From NCBI GenBank assembly GCA_030549495.1, contig JAUIRK010000388.1:124001-188000 (forward strand): a stretch of DNA of 64,000 nucleotides, read 5' to 3'. Positions 49,101 through 58,152 of this stretch are shown here, piece by piece. A model generated the notes under the pieces. The model had not been told where the DNA came from. It saw nothing but the letters and a program-made list of their open reading frames with translations, and made no database searches. Numbering within the stretch: the first letter of the stretch is position 1; each line of letters begins with the position of its first letter. A program made the translations under genes and the position numbers. The DNA is from Nectonema munidae (lineage: Eukaryota > Nematomorpha > Nectonematoida > Nectonematidae).

Positions 49101-52100
49101 AGTGCGCGTCAGGGTTTCACTGCCAGAGTAAAACAAGTCAACCCCACACTGATAGCGACTCATTGCCAGCCTGCCCGAGAAAACCTTGTTTCTCGATAAA
49201 TGTCACTTGAGCTTAACACTGTTATAGATGTTATTTAAATAGTAAATTTAATCATCAGCATTGAATTTAAGGCTGTTTAGTCAAAAGTGCTCTGATATTG
49301 GAACCGAATATGAACATCTGCTTTACTACTCTTCTGTAGGGAGGCTACCAAGAGGAAAAGTGCTTCAAAGAGTGCTTTACATGCGTGTAGAGGTTGAAAT
49401 CATCCTAAACGAGAAGAAACATGTCAAGAATTTGACAGGTAAATTCCGAGTGGAGAGCTGCATGAGAATACAAATGTTTGCGAAGACCCTTAGATATCCA
49501 AGCCGAGGATCTTTCAGAAGAAGTCTTCTATCCAAAATCTTCAAAAAGAGCTTATAGAGATCCATCATGTGGAAACTCTTCGTTTTAACTTTCAGAGACA
49601 AACTCTAAGAGTATTCTGGACTGCTGTGAAAAAAGAAACCAGTCCTTGGAGTCGAGGGTGTGAAAGTGTTATTGACTTTCGCCACAACCTATGTCAAGTT
49701 TTAAAATATATAATGCTGTGAATATAATAAAATTTAATGGTGTTAATTTTGTCTTTCACAACCTTAAAGTCCTCTCTTCCAGATATATTCATTATAAGTG
49801 TCGTCTCTCATTTTTACAGCCAGCTAATCATATGTAGTTTTAATAAAGTATATGCAACTAAATTAGTGGGGTCGCGTCATATATTGAGAAATATAATTGG
49901 GGTCGCCTAAAAGAAAGGTTGGAAAACCACTGCTCTAGACTAGAACGAACCTGACTCTTTATGTCAAGAATCCTGATCAGGCCAGTCAAAATGACTATCT
50001 CCATTAAAAGGACATCCCTTATATATGTTGACGCCTCCCTGCAAGCTCAAAGCTCTCTTAACTCAGGCAAGCAGAATGCAAAGTACAAAGAAAGGAAGAG
50101 CAATTAATGGATCAAAAGAAATTGAAAAAAGTGATACTGTGAGATCTGGAAGTTTATGAAAAAATTAGACAGGAATTAGTTGTTTAATTATTTGAATTTT
50201 TAAATATGCCATAGCAGTACTATCGCTCTTTATATGAAAATGGATTGCGTTGACTTGTGTTGTTCTGTAGAATAGAATTCTATCACTTTTTATCCGAGTT
50301 TTCTTAAAATAAGACCGTGTATATTTATCCCGCAATTTTAAACATCCTCGGACAAAGACTCTGGCGCCGCATCTATTGAGAAGCAAAATTTACCTAACTT
50401 GAGGTTTTGAAGAATTCAGACTGTCAAGCAAAATTTTATTTGCAGCAGCCCTATTAGCACTCCATCTAACTAAATCATAGCTCTTCCACACCAAACCCAG
50501 ACATATGATGAGCCACTGCTTAAACTCGCAGGATAAACTCGCTTCTTTATTCGATAACTGCTCGAGACAAATTGGAACGAGGTTTCCAGAAAAGCAGGCC
50601 TGCTGTCCCGCTGAGAAGTTGTACATGAGAGCAGAGAGTATAAAGGCAGCCATCGTTCTGTGTTCCATTGGCATCGATGGATCCGCTAAAATCGATAGGA
50701 AATACTTATGCCCAGCATCCTTTATCACATCAACTTGACAACTAATGTCATAAGAGAGTATTCTAGTCCAAATAGAAACCAAAAGCGGGCGTAATTCACG
50801 AGCGTTGCTTTGCAGAAGCTTAAGCACATACGGAAATATGCCAACTGTAAGCGCCTAGTTATTTTAAAAGCGATAAAAATATTATGGCGAGTGCGTAGTT
50901 ATTGCGTTTACTTGATATACAGCTATTGCACCAAGTTCTAAATACTTGCTGAGTAGGTCCAGGCCACGAAGTCTATGAAATGGACTCATTAAAACCTAAA
51001 AACGAAGTTCAAAAAGAAAACATTGAGGTAATGAAGAACTTAGCGAATACTTGTAATAAGATGGGCAGTTGAATCGGTGGATAAAGTTCATTTATCCCAA
51101 CTTGAAGACGAAGACTAAAGGCAGCTAGCTGGTCTATGAAAAAAGGATTTGATAGAATTTTATCTTCCTTAGACAAATTCTTTTTGGAAATATCATACAA
51201 TTGATATAAAGAAAAATCCAAAACGGCATCCCAAGCACTCCTTTGAAAATAAACGCATGAAAAGGTAACAACTCTGAAGGGTTAAAGAAAATTTAGTCAA
51301 ACATATATTTCTATTTTGTAAAGTAGAGTCGCGTGTATACTTTCACTATGAATTATTTTTCAGTTGGATAAAAACTTTATCTAATAATCAAATATTTCAC
51401 AACTTTCTTTCTAAATATCTGATCTACCTCTAAATAAGTTTGGCCAAAAGTAGAGATAGAACAATACCATCATTTTGTCAAATTTTGATTACGATGCTGA
51501 TTCCTATAAAGGCCGAATCCGATTCATCTTAAATTAAAAAATTACTCAAATAAAATAACCATAGAACAAGTTCTCAAAGCTAATTTGGTTTTAGATTTAA
51601 AGTCCTATTTTCCAAATTTAAATACTAGAGTAGGAGCAACTCTTTAAAATATCTCCAATTTATTGAAAGAAATGTCGTAAAATTTAAAAGCACCGAAATA
51701 AAATGGCCAATCATATATAAGTTTTAAACTAAAAAGTAAGAAAGAGAGATGAGTTGAATTTGAAATATAATTGCTATTTTCATTATCAAATGAATTAGTT
51801 GATGGAAATATTAACTGAATTATGAAAAAAGTAAGAATAAATAAGATTACCATAGATAGTGGCTCGAACTGGATGAAATGAAGGGATACGAAGTTGGTGT
51901 AGTGTCGTAGTACTGCATAATGCGCTTTGCTAACAAAAAATTGCGAAAAATGCTAGCAATCAGCAAATCTTGTCGGAACAACTTCAAAAAAAGTTCTTAA
52001 AATAATAAACATAAAGAAGAAGTTTACAAACGCTTATTTACTTCAAGATTTAGGAAGTATAAAATCTCAACATAGAAATGTTTATGCAAATTTTATAACC

Positions 52101-55100
52101 AAAAGAGAATATTTAGAAATGAGATAATTGACTGATATGCCTACAGTTAATTATTGAAAATTATATACAACAAAGAAAATTGGAGAATATTGGTTGAAAA
52201 AATGTATAATCATAACTCAAACAAACATAAACGCACACACATATTTGTAGCATATAAAAACATTTTATATCAGATAAGCATTCCCATCTCAAAATTAAAA
52301 ATGATTAGTCAATCGGCCTTTCGGCTATTTCTAGGGCTAATAGCAAAAAGTGAATATCTTCATTAGTACTTCAATTTGGGAAGAGCTTGAAAATAGTTTT
52401 CGCAGCACTGTGAATATTATAGCAAAAAAATACTGCATGGGAATGAAAAAGAAAAAGGTAGATTTCCTCAATACCTTTGGGTAAAGAATTCCAGGCAATG
52501 CTGTCGGTGATAGCTGTGAAAATCCAATTAAGTTCGCCAAGCATGGTGCGTCGGTCATTTAGTTGACCTGGTATTTTGTTGATTATGTCATTTGGTAGGG
52601 AGGGAAGGAGTGTTTGATTCTTTAGCATGTGCCTAAAAATGAATTTGATTTCCTACACTAAATTTTTAAATATCAAAACTATATACGATTAGCTGATAAT
52701 TATATGTAATCAAGAAAATGGCAATTTTGAATGTAGTTTTTGGATACATCGTTATTTTTGATCATTTAAGTCATTATGTATGTATTCGTATATATGCCTA
52801 GATGTTTTTTGTCAGACGTGTATTTATAAAAATAATCAATAAAGTTAGTGCCAAAAATGTACATATAAGTAAATGTACGATATGAACAATTGTGCTAACA
52901 CTAACCCTAACCTCAACCCTAGCCCTAACTCTAATACTAGCACTAATGTTAATTCTACACGAATCCTAACGCCTACCATGGAGTTCCAAAATTTTACACA
53001 TTAAGGCACATTTAGAAATTAGTTGAGCACTTCTCAACTATTGTGCAAATTGAGGAAAACATTTACATGGTCAAAATCAGCGGTAGAGTGAAGTTTTTGG
53101 AGATTCGGGTACTAAATTCTTCAAATGCTAGATTTTATCAAGATAATAACGAGTTGTAAAATATATTATAGTATCGGAAAAGAAAAACCATTTAAGAGAA
53201 ATTTTAATAGGCGTAGTTAAGCATGATGTAAATAAGTCTGCTGGAATGCTTTTGCTTTGAGGCAAAACTTCATTGGCAGAAGTTGCAAATAAACAAAGAT
53301 CTTCTTTTAATGGAGATGATTCTGAAAAATTATCAGATACGAATTCTTCGCTATTTTCCAAATCTACCAGATGATTTAAAAGAGTGCTTGCATCAGAACA
53401 ATCAAATATATACACAGATGGATGGCCAAGCCAGGACTGAAGTTCTGCAACTGATAGTGGAACATATTGAGTGCATTGCTAAATAAAATGAAATTCATTT
53501 TATTATTAGAAATAATAGAAATAAAAAACAGGCACAGTTTAACGTAAAAATCATTGAGATATATGCGAGAACAGGAGGTGAATTGTAATCAACGATAACG
53601 GATATGACAGAAACAGAACACCACATACTAATCTATTAGAATGACATAATCTGTTTTAGTTGTGTATAAGAGTAACTCTTCTACCACGGCTCCCTATTAT
53701 TTTTCTAGCGAATTAAATGTAGTTAAACGTTCAGGCCAATCAACACAATGATTTATCCCAAAAAAGAGATAAAAATATTTGCTCATAAAGCGAGCAAATC
53801 GAAGTTTAAATTTAAAAAATGACCTCTACAATTTAGTAGTGATGCAAGAGTACTCTGAATAGGTATCGAATATTTTTCCTTATTTCTAGCACCAAAAACG
53901 TATTCTTATTATGACGTCATATCATGCTTGGCAATCACCCTATTTTTTATTACACCATTATAAATATCTTTTATACAATGACAAATGGCACCTCATTAGG
54001 CCTACCATATTTTTTTTCAAATAAAACCAGGAAAAAAATTTATTCAGTAGACTCACGTTATGTCAGAGTTTCTGGGTCAAAGATAAATATTTTCAGTTAT
54101 CTTCACTTTTCAATTTACTATATCTTTTTTTCTAATTTTTGAAAGTATATACTTAAATCTTGTGAAAAAACTAACTCTGATTTTGAAAGATTTCGAGAGA
54201 TTTCGGTAAGAGGTCATAACATTTTGATGAAATAATCATATAAAACAGATTAAAATGAGTCTTAAAATTAGGCCCAGAAAAAATTAAAAAAATCCTTTTT
54301 AATATTTTTTGAAATTCCGAGTGATTTCGCGGGATTCCGGTAAAAAAAATCACAATAATTACAAGCAGTCAAAGACGTATTTTTCTAAAAAATGCATTTT
54401 GATTTTGAACAATAAGACTTAAAGAACAGCTATTCAAGAGAAAGCTACACGTTGTAGCAACTTTCATGACGTCGCGTTAATGACATCTACTTTTATGTTT
54501 TGGCTTATATCATAAAAATTTGGTGAATTGTATTTTTCCATACAAATATTTTCAAAAATACTTTTGTTACAACATTGATGCTTGAAATGTTTTTTTAATT
54601 TTTTTTCGTTGTTAAAATAAAAAAAAATCCAGTTTCAAAATATCAGGACATTCTTTAAATAATCAGAAGACGCTGATATAAATGCAAAAGAGATTTATAT
54701 TGAACCTCCAGACAATTCTTGCTCAGTAGTGTCAGAGGAAGACTCTGGTGATGAAAAAAATGTTGAAATCAACAATTTAGTTCGAATCCCGGCGATGCCA
54801 TCGACTTATCATAAAAAGTTCATCAGTGCAGATATGGAAGTTTCTACTTCCCTTGCATGAAACACCCTGTCAAAAAAAAAAAAAAATTTGGACCAAATCA
54901 GTTGGCTGCTGAAGGTATATTGGTACCCCTTAGTGGTGAAGAGACAGAAGATGAAATAGAAGTTTATAAAGCAAAAAAGATGGTTAAAAGAAAAGAATGG
55001 AGTAATTTTGATAGTAAAAGTAATTTGACTGGAAATTTTAATCCTGAACTTGGCCCATTTTATTATGATAAGCCTATGACAGTATTTGATGTATATTTTC

Positions 55101-58100
55101 CCTTTTTTTCAATGTAAACATTATTGATATGATTGTAAAATTTTTCAATTTTTATGCTTTTCACAAAACAACTTTAGTTTAGATGTAACAAGGTATAAAA
55201 CTTTTTGCTTTATTGGTCTTTCAATATTGTTCTCTTATTTCTCTACTATATATACATACATCATCTGTTTGTAGACTTTATAAAGTGTTTTTTGTATCTA
55301 CTATTGATTCGCCTTAAATATTTCATTGTTTTTCATAATGTCTTCTCTATTATATTGTTGAAATTCGAGGATTTCAGTAGCCGATTTTTTCTCATATTAT
55401 ATTCAATAATTTGTTCCTTTTTTACAATTATAAACATATAAAAAACTTCTTTTTTTCGTTCAAAAATAAAATTATTATTATTATTTTAATAACGCAAAAT
55501 TGCCTCGTGGACGATTGTATTGGTACAAAAAACAGATTGTTCAAACCTTTTAATTGTGAACTCTATGAGAAGAAAAAGGTGTGAAGAAATTAAGCAATAC
55601 TTTCACGTTTATGATAATTACAGTTTATCTCAAAACGATCGTTTTGCTAAAGTTTGCCTTTTAATTGATGAATTAAATTCTGTTTATATAAAGTATGCCC
55701 CCTGCAAAGAATATCACGGTCTCATTGTATATCGCCAGGATATTGTGTTCAATTCGATATATATCAAGGAAAAAATAATGAAACAGAAAAGAGAAAAAAA
55801 TTGTTTTAGGAGGAGATGTTTTATTGAATTTTATTGAAGAACTAACAAGTTTTTGTCCTAACTCTTATCATTTTGTGTGTGACAACTTTTTTACTTCTCT
55901 TAATACTGTGAAAGAACTTAAACGAATGAACATAAAAATTACGGGAACGATAAGAAGCAACAGGACAAAAAAATTTCCATTGTTGACTACAAAGGAAAAA
56001 AGGTTAAAAGGAAGAGGCTTCTATAAAATTCTGAGTAATGAGGGCATAAATATTTGTCGATGGTTCGACAATAAATCAGTATTAGCTATTTCAAATGCAG
56101 TTTCGCACTTACCTGCTAGACAAACTATTCGTTACTCTACTAAGGAAAGTAAAAGAATAAGTGTTGATCAACCCTATATATTTCATACTTACAACAAAGA
56201 AATGAGATGGGTGAATCTCATGGATCAAAATATTTCACAATATAGAACCCCTATAAGAGGTAAAAAATGGTATTGGCTGATAGTCACACATCTCTTCGAC
56301 ATGAGTGTAACTCAGGCGTGGCAAATATATAGGCTGACACCAAATGAAAAAATTGATCAACGATCTTTTTAGATGTCTTACTGATATGTTATTAAACAAG
56401 TATGGCAAACCTCCTTGTATAGGTAAAACTTTGTCTGCTACAAATCATAGTGAAAATACCAAGTTTGATAAAATTGGACATTTTGTTTCTCCATTGGCAG
56501 AAAAAAAAGATTACGATGTCGACACTGTCATACATTGAGGCCAACTAATTGCATAAAGTGTAATGTAGGAGTTCATGTTAAATGCTTCATTGAATATCAC
56601 ACCCCTTCATAAAACGTGTAAATCAAAATTTAAATTTTTTTGTTTGATTGTCTTTTCATTTTTTAAAACATTTTGTTTCTTGAAATAAATTGCTATCTTA
56701 GTATTCGTTTGATAAACTAAACTCAACAAATGGCAAAAAAAATGACACTTTAACAGATTTTATTAATGAAATATTGAGTTTAATGACTAAATTTCACTAA
56801 GAAATATAATATCGTCATACTTTTTTCAGTATGCTTATCAAGTAATGACTAGCGCATCACATTGTGGTACGATAATTTTTGCAGCAATGGGAAATTTTTT
56901 TTGATTAAACCTAAAAAACACCTAAATGATGCCATTTTACATTTATATTTTAATATCAAATTTTTCTGATAAAAATTTTTCTTTTGTCATAAAGGCAATA
57001 GAAATGTGCTTTAACTTTGTCAAAAAAGGGTTAGGTGTTAAATTTACCTTTGTATATTAGGTATTAGAGGACAAGAACTTTTAAAAAGAATCGTTTACTT
57101 TTTTTCATGGAATTTTATATACTTAACCCATTTAAAACAAAAAAACAACAAATCTAAAAAAACCAGAACATTTTTATTCCAAACACTAAAAAAAAAGAAA
57201 AAAATAAAATAATTTTTTTTTAAAAAAAAAAAAATTGTTGTAGGGTTAAAGCAGGCCATTTTCGTTTCATGGTACATCGATGTTGCACTAGTCCTCAGGG
57301 GTTAAAGGCATAATTTGAAAAAATTTTTATTACGTTAACTAGTAATTAAAACTTATGATAAAAAAAATAATAATTTTTGAGCATTGACTTGATGCAATTA
57401 AGAAATTTCGGTACTAGAAACTTTATGGGGGAGTAGAGTTTTTGGTAAAAATGCAGTCAAATACAATTTAATCATGATTTTTCGATCTTAGAGGTCATTT
57501 ACATCATCATTATTATTAGTTAGCAGGTTATTCATTCATTGAAAGGATATTTCAAAAAAAATTATTCAAGAAAAATCTCACTTAACCAATTATTATTATT
57601 ATTAATTACCCAGCTATGAAATGTCATAGCACCATTCTGATTCAAGTGGATGTAACTAAAAACAGAGAAATGCGTTTTTTAACAAAACTTTAAAAACAGA
57701 ATACATGATCATGATAAAATGCTTAGGTTCGATTATATTTAAAAATCGATCAAAGTGCAATCAACTTATAAAAGGTGGATTCCGCTATATTTAACTAAGA
57801 AGTCAGGCTACTCTAAAAGTAGTATAGAATTAATCCTTTATAAGTTAAAATTACTTTATCAAAAACCCAAATATTCCCATTGTCTGGTTTTAAAACGCCA
57901 TGCCCATTGTAATGAAAAAGAACTCTTTCCTCCTGAAAGTGAAATAAGCAAAATTGTATACGCGTGAAACTTAATGGAACGAAGAAAGTACCTTGGCACT
58001 TCGACGCAATGACAAGCAAAGCTTTTGAACCTCGTCTAAAGTTGGATCAAGGAGCTGTTTGTACTTTGCTTTGGGATGCCATCTTGAGTACTGCTCTTGT

Positions 58101-58152
58101 AACGCATTTCCAATAGTCTCCAGAGCTTTTTGGTTGCTCATCGTTGATGGAT
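37114..58152 (-). CDS. RPTOR: Raptor (regulatory-associated protein of mTOR), 14 exons found
   Basis: Scaffold subunit of mTORC1, which binds TOR and presents substrates in nutrient and growth signalling, on the lysosome surface and in the cytosol. Exons in 5-to-3-prime order run from 58152 down to 37114. The caspase-like N-terminal domain is seen in [11 protein letters not shown], followed by [33 protein letters not shown], the HEAT-repeat region with [12 protein letters not shown], a Ser-rich linker and WD40 repeats. The joined exons cover about 1165 residues; animal raptors have about 1300, so about 150 N-terminal residues are beyond the right edge or unseen. One phase mismatch between the exons at 41222 and 39131 implies a missed short exon. 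Introns reach about 6.8 kb and are full of transposons, while two are under 110 bp. Confidence 0.95.
37323..37339. repeat. piggyBac-like terminus TTAACCCTTTGAGGACC
   Basis: This resembles the inverse of the right end of the piggyBac element at 57305 (CCTCAGGGGTTAA preceded by TAGT): TTAACCC(C/T)(T)GAGGAC. No partner end was found, so this is probably a solo or decayed end in the last raptor intron. Confidence 0.35.
37999..38131 (-). CDS. RPTOR: Raptor exon, WD40
   Basis: 133 bp between TTCTTTAG and GTTTTA; encodes [45 protein letters not shown], aligning to the raptor block ending F-H-P-H-W. Confidence 0.82.
38665..38916 (+). CDS. Unrecognised open frame in a raptor intron, opposite strand
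   Basis: 83 codons, less AT-rich than the surroundings, encoding a helical charged peptide ([40 protein letters not shown]). No family recognised. Codon-like composition suggests a transposon or retrocopy piece rather than a host exon. Start codon uncertain. Confidence 0.25.
   Translation: MNIQFYKAKEERREQALIALKKVMWRKVMALTIHECIRTELTKKLLPENTLRNVLEVAVGNAMSEGVFQVGKGEVDFPVKHLS
38972..39131 (-). CDS. RPTOR: Raptor exon, WD40
   Basis: 160 bp between CTTGCAG and GTAAGC; encodes [45 protein letters not shown]. Weakly similar on its own, but its end joins in phase to [11 protein letters not shown], and the spacing matches other raptors. Confidence 0.75.
39530..40300 (-). pseudogene. LINE reverse-transcriptase relic
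   Basis: Read on the minus strand across frames: [20 protein letters not shown], then [11 protein letters not shown], then [12 protein letters not shown], then [17 protein letters not shown], then [10 protein letters not shown]. These are the blocks before and at the first catalytic Asp of non-LTR reverse transcriptases (KAPG, FERVLEKRL, F.PG.ST.DAIF..RQL, DL.KAFD). The part from YADD onward is missing or beyond recognition. Probably RTE- or CR1-related. It lies in a raptor intron in the same orientation. Confidence 0.75.
41222..41343 (-). CDS. RPTOR: Raptor exon, WD40
   Basis: 122 bp between TTTTTAG and GTAAAG; encodes [39 protein letters not shown]. Matches the raptor G-L-G-D-G-S-I-R-V-Y-D-R-R position. 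It ends phase 2, which does not fit the next exon found. Confidence 0.88.
42111..43614 (-). CDS. RPTOR: Raptor long exon: end of HEAT region, linker, first WD40 repeats
   Basis: 1504 bp, opening [17 protein letters not shown] (the raptor A-x-x-ALGT block) and [13 protein letters not shown]. Then comes a Ser-rich linker with low conservation (for example [20 protein letters not shown]), then WD40-like text ([18 protein letters not shown] and [19 protein letters not shown]). The linker in other animals carries regulatory phosphorylation sites; that is family knowledge. The frame continues to 43715 upstream, but that part is intron. The donor CTG|GTAAAC leaves phase 0. Confidence 0.93.
43740..44265 (+). 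pseudogene. Endogenous fragment of a negative-strand RNA virus polymerase (L gene)
   Basis: An open stretch to TAA 44050-44052 contains [12 protein letters not shown], then KERELK and, a few residues on, SWQIREYF. These are the blocks around the first polymerase motif of mononegavirus (rhabdovirus-like) L proteins. Right after the stop, in the next frame, [12 protein letters not shown] continues the same conserved region. Near 44210-44255 [12 protein letters not shown] fits the segment that follows. At least one frameshift and several stops show it is a dead genomic copy. It covers only a small part of a normal L gene and lacks the downstream GDN-type motif. It sits antisense to raptor in an intron, about 125 bp upstream of a raptor exon, and directly abuts the retroelement repeat at 44285. 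Host assignment and age are unknown. Confidence 0.75.
44285..44570 (+). repeat. 286-bp direct repeat, copy 1
   Basis: Matches 46385-46670 at a constant offset of exactly 2100 bp with about ten substitutions and no gap. It contains a short basic coding-like stretch ([20 protein letters not shown]). It may be a long terminal repeat or an internal repeat of a DIRS-like element. Confidence 0.95.
46385..46670 (+). repeat. 286-bp direct repeat, copy 2
   Basis: Second copy of 44285-44570. It is followed directly by the RT-bearing part of the element, while copy 1 is followed by the gag-like part. Confidence 0.95.
46709..47830 (+). pseudogene. Reverse transcriptase (DIRS/Ngaro-like), broken
   Basis: Successive frames give [20 protein letters not shown], a TAG at about 47288, then [15 protein letters not shown] (first catalytic Asp), [15 protein letters not shown], and IYLDEWLL, where the second Asp of the usual YLDDWLL is replaced by Glu. 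A later frame has [11 protein letters not shown]. Two stops and at least two frame changes show it is dead. Confidence 0.7.
47932..49932 (+). mobile_element. hAT (Charlie-like) transposon nested in the retroelement
   Basis: Ends CAGGGGTTCCCAACC and GGTTGGAAAACCACTG are inverted and typical of hAT-Charlie. The flanking 8-mers CCCTAGAA (47924-47931) and CTCTAGAC (49933-49940) share the central CTAGA, matching the preferred NTCTAGAN target. Length 2001 bp. Because it interrupts retroelement text, it is the younger insertion. Confidence 0.88.
48377..49700 (+). pseudogene. BED-finger hAT transposase (ZBED/GTF2IRD2-like), broken
   Basis: ATG 48377 begins [23 protein letters not shown], then a TAA stop, then [19 protein letters not shown] form a BED-type zinc finger cut by the stop. 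Later pieces are [16 protein letters not shown] (first catalytic Asp), [15 protein letters not shown], and near 49600 [20 protein letters not shown]. Numerous stops and frame changes. Confidence 0.8.
49941..50110 (+). pseudogene. Retroelement continuation after the hAT insertion (RNase H-like)
   Basis: Text of the same GC-richer character resumes right after the hAT target duplication. [14 protein letters not shown] resembles the first catalytic Asp of a retroelement RNase H. It ends near 50110, where AT-rich intron sequence begins. Confidence 0.45.
50111..50393. other. Raptor intron end
   Basis: No feature; ends directly at the donor of the 50394-50854 exon. Confidence 0.5.
50394..50854 (-). 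CDS. RPTOR: Raptor exon, HEAT region core
   Basis: 461 bp between AACTAG and GTAAAT. Encodes [36 protein letters not shown], the [20 protein letters not shown] block, and ends KPQVR. The intron before it is only 57 bp (50855-50911). Confidence 0.97.
50912..50995 (-). CDS. RPTOR: Raptor exon (84 bp), HEAT region
   Basis: 28 codons between GTTTTTAG and [34 protein letters not shown]. Confidence 0.95.
51051..51240 (-). CDS. RPTOR: Raptor exon, HEAT region
   Basis: 190 bp. Encodes [20 protein letters not shown] and [20 protein letters not shown] to [10 protein letters not shown]. The 55-bp intron 50996-51050 follows. Confidence 0.93.
51242..51850. other. Raptor intron
   Basis: 609 bp, AT-rich, no feature seen; the frame at 51644-51853 is hydrophobic low-complexity chance sequence. 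Confidence 0.5.
51851..51912 (-). CDS. RPTOR: Raptor exon (62 bp)
   Basis: Between ATGCAG and GTAATC; encodes [20 protein letters not shown] and joins the next exon as WSAWD, matching the M-W-Q-A-W-D position of raptor. Confidence 0.8.
52370..52407 (-). CDS. RPTOR: Raptor small exon (38 bp, tentative)
   Basis: Between TTCACAG and GTACTA; encodes (V)[12 protein letters not shown], matching the D-L-F-Q-K-L-F position of raptor, with phases fitting both neighbours. The following bases in another frame could encode [14 protein letters not shown], which also resembles the next raptor residues, so the true exon end or a frameshift remains open. Confidence 0.6.
52475..52632 (-). CDS. RPTOR: Raptor exon with [11 protein letters not shown] block
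   Basis: 158 bp between TTTTTAG and GTATTG. Encodes [52 protein letters not shown], nearly identical to other animal raptors. Confidence 0.97.
52895..52960. repeat. Degenerate telomere-like CCCTAA repeats
   Basis: About nine hexamers such as CTAACC, CTAACC, CTCAAC, CCTAGC, CCTAAC, TCTAAT and ACTAGC in one direction, in a raptor intron. Interstitial and decayed. Many arthropods have TTAGG ends, so a telomeric origin is uncertain. Confidence 0.6.
53189..53478 (-). CDS. RPTOR: Raptor exon, N-terminal domain part 3
   Basis: 290 bp between TATTTAG and GTTTTT. Encodes [31 protein letters not shown], and [19 protein letters not shown]. The DCS corresponds to the caspase-like Cys region of raptor. 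Confidence 0.96.
53479..54660. other. Raptor intron before the piggyBac element
   Basis: AT-rich. Two related GATTTCG(A/C)G(A/G)GATT(T/C)CGGTAA stretches at about 54188 and 54325 suggest a short degenerate tandem repeat. Otherwise nothing recognised. Confidence 0.4.
54670..56609 (+). pseudogene. piggyBac transposase, broken
   Basis: N-terminal acidic part: [20 protein letters not shown] (about 54690-54740). Next, 54857-55117 reads [10 protein letters not shown] and [11 protein letters not shown]-rich non-coding DNA (about 55118-55500) interrupts it. Then [32 protein letters not shown] and [12 protein letters not shown] lead up to the usual first catalytic region, which is garbled. 55824-56372 is open and holds CDNFFTSLN (second Asp) and [13 protein letters not shown] (third Asp). 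The Cys-rich C-terminus reads [18 protein letters not shown] in another frame near 56536-56606. At least three frame changes. Confidence 0.9.
54670..57305 (+). mobile_element. piggyBac-like transposon, decayed
   Basis: A piggyBac transposase lies on the plus strand; to its right, TAGTCCTCAGGGG is followed by TTAA (57302-57305), the expected type of end and target. The left end was not recognised. The element is antisense in a raptor intron. Confidence 0.75.
57306..57854. other. Raptor intron after the piggyBac element
   Basis: AT-rich with ATT repeats near 57505-57600; nothing else seen. Confidence 0.5.
57855..57932 (-). CDS. RPTOR: Raptor exon, caspase-like motif
   Basis: 78 bp, 26 codons, between TTTCAG and [25 protein letters not shown] to WVFDK. 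The H-Y-N-G-H-G block is the His position of the caspase-like fold. The intron before it (57933-57991) is only 59 bp. Confidence 0.97.
57992..58152 (-). CDS. RPTOR: Raptor exon, N-terminal domain part 1
   Basis: 161 bp. Encodes [18 protein letters not shown], then [19 protein letters not shown], ending RRSAK before GTACTT. Matches the raptor N-terminal conserved domain closely. Confidence 0.93.

Larger units (their letters stand above)
44285..50110 (+). mobile_element. Retroelement with RT and RNase H remnants, split by a hAT insertion
   Basis: A GC-richer block in a raptor intron. It holds two 286-bp direct repeats, a region with gag-like broken frames (44600-46340), an RT-like region (46709-47830), and, beyond the inserted hAT element, a short piece with YVDASLQ (about 50020) that looks like an RNase H start. 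RT spacing and a Y-L-D-(D/E)-W-L-L box point to the DIRS/Ngaro type rather than to LINEs; no recombinase was seen. Boundaries are approximate. Confidence 0.6.

Noticed and set aside
52637..53128. An extra raptor exon
   Set aside because: The exons at 53189 and 52632 join in phase (Trp split TG|G), so nothing is missing between them.
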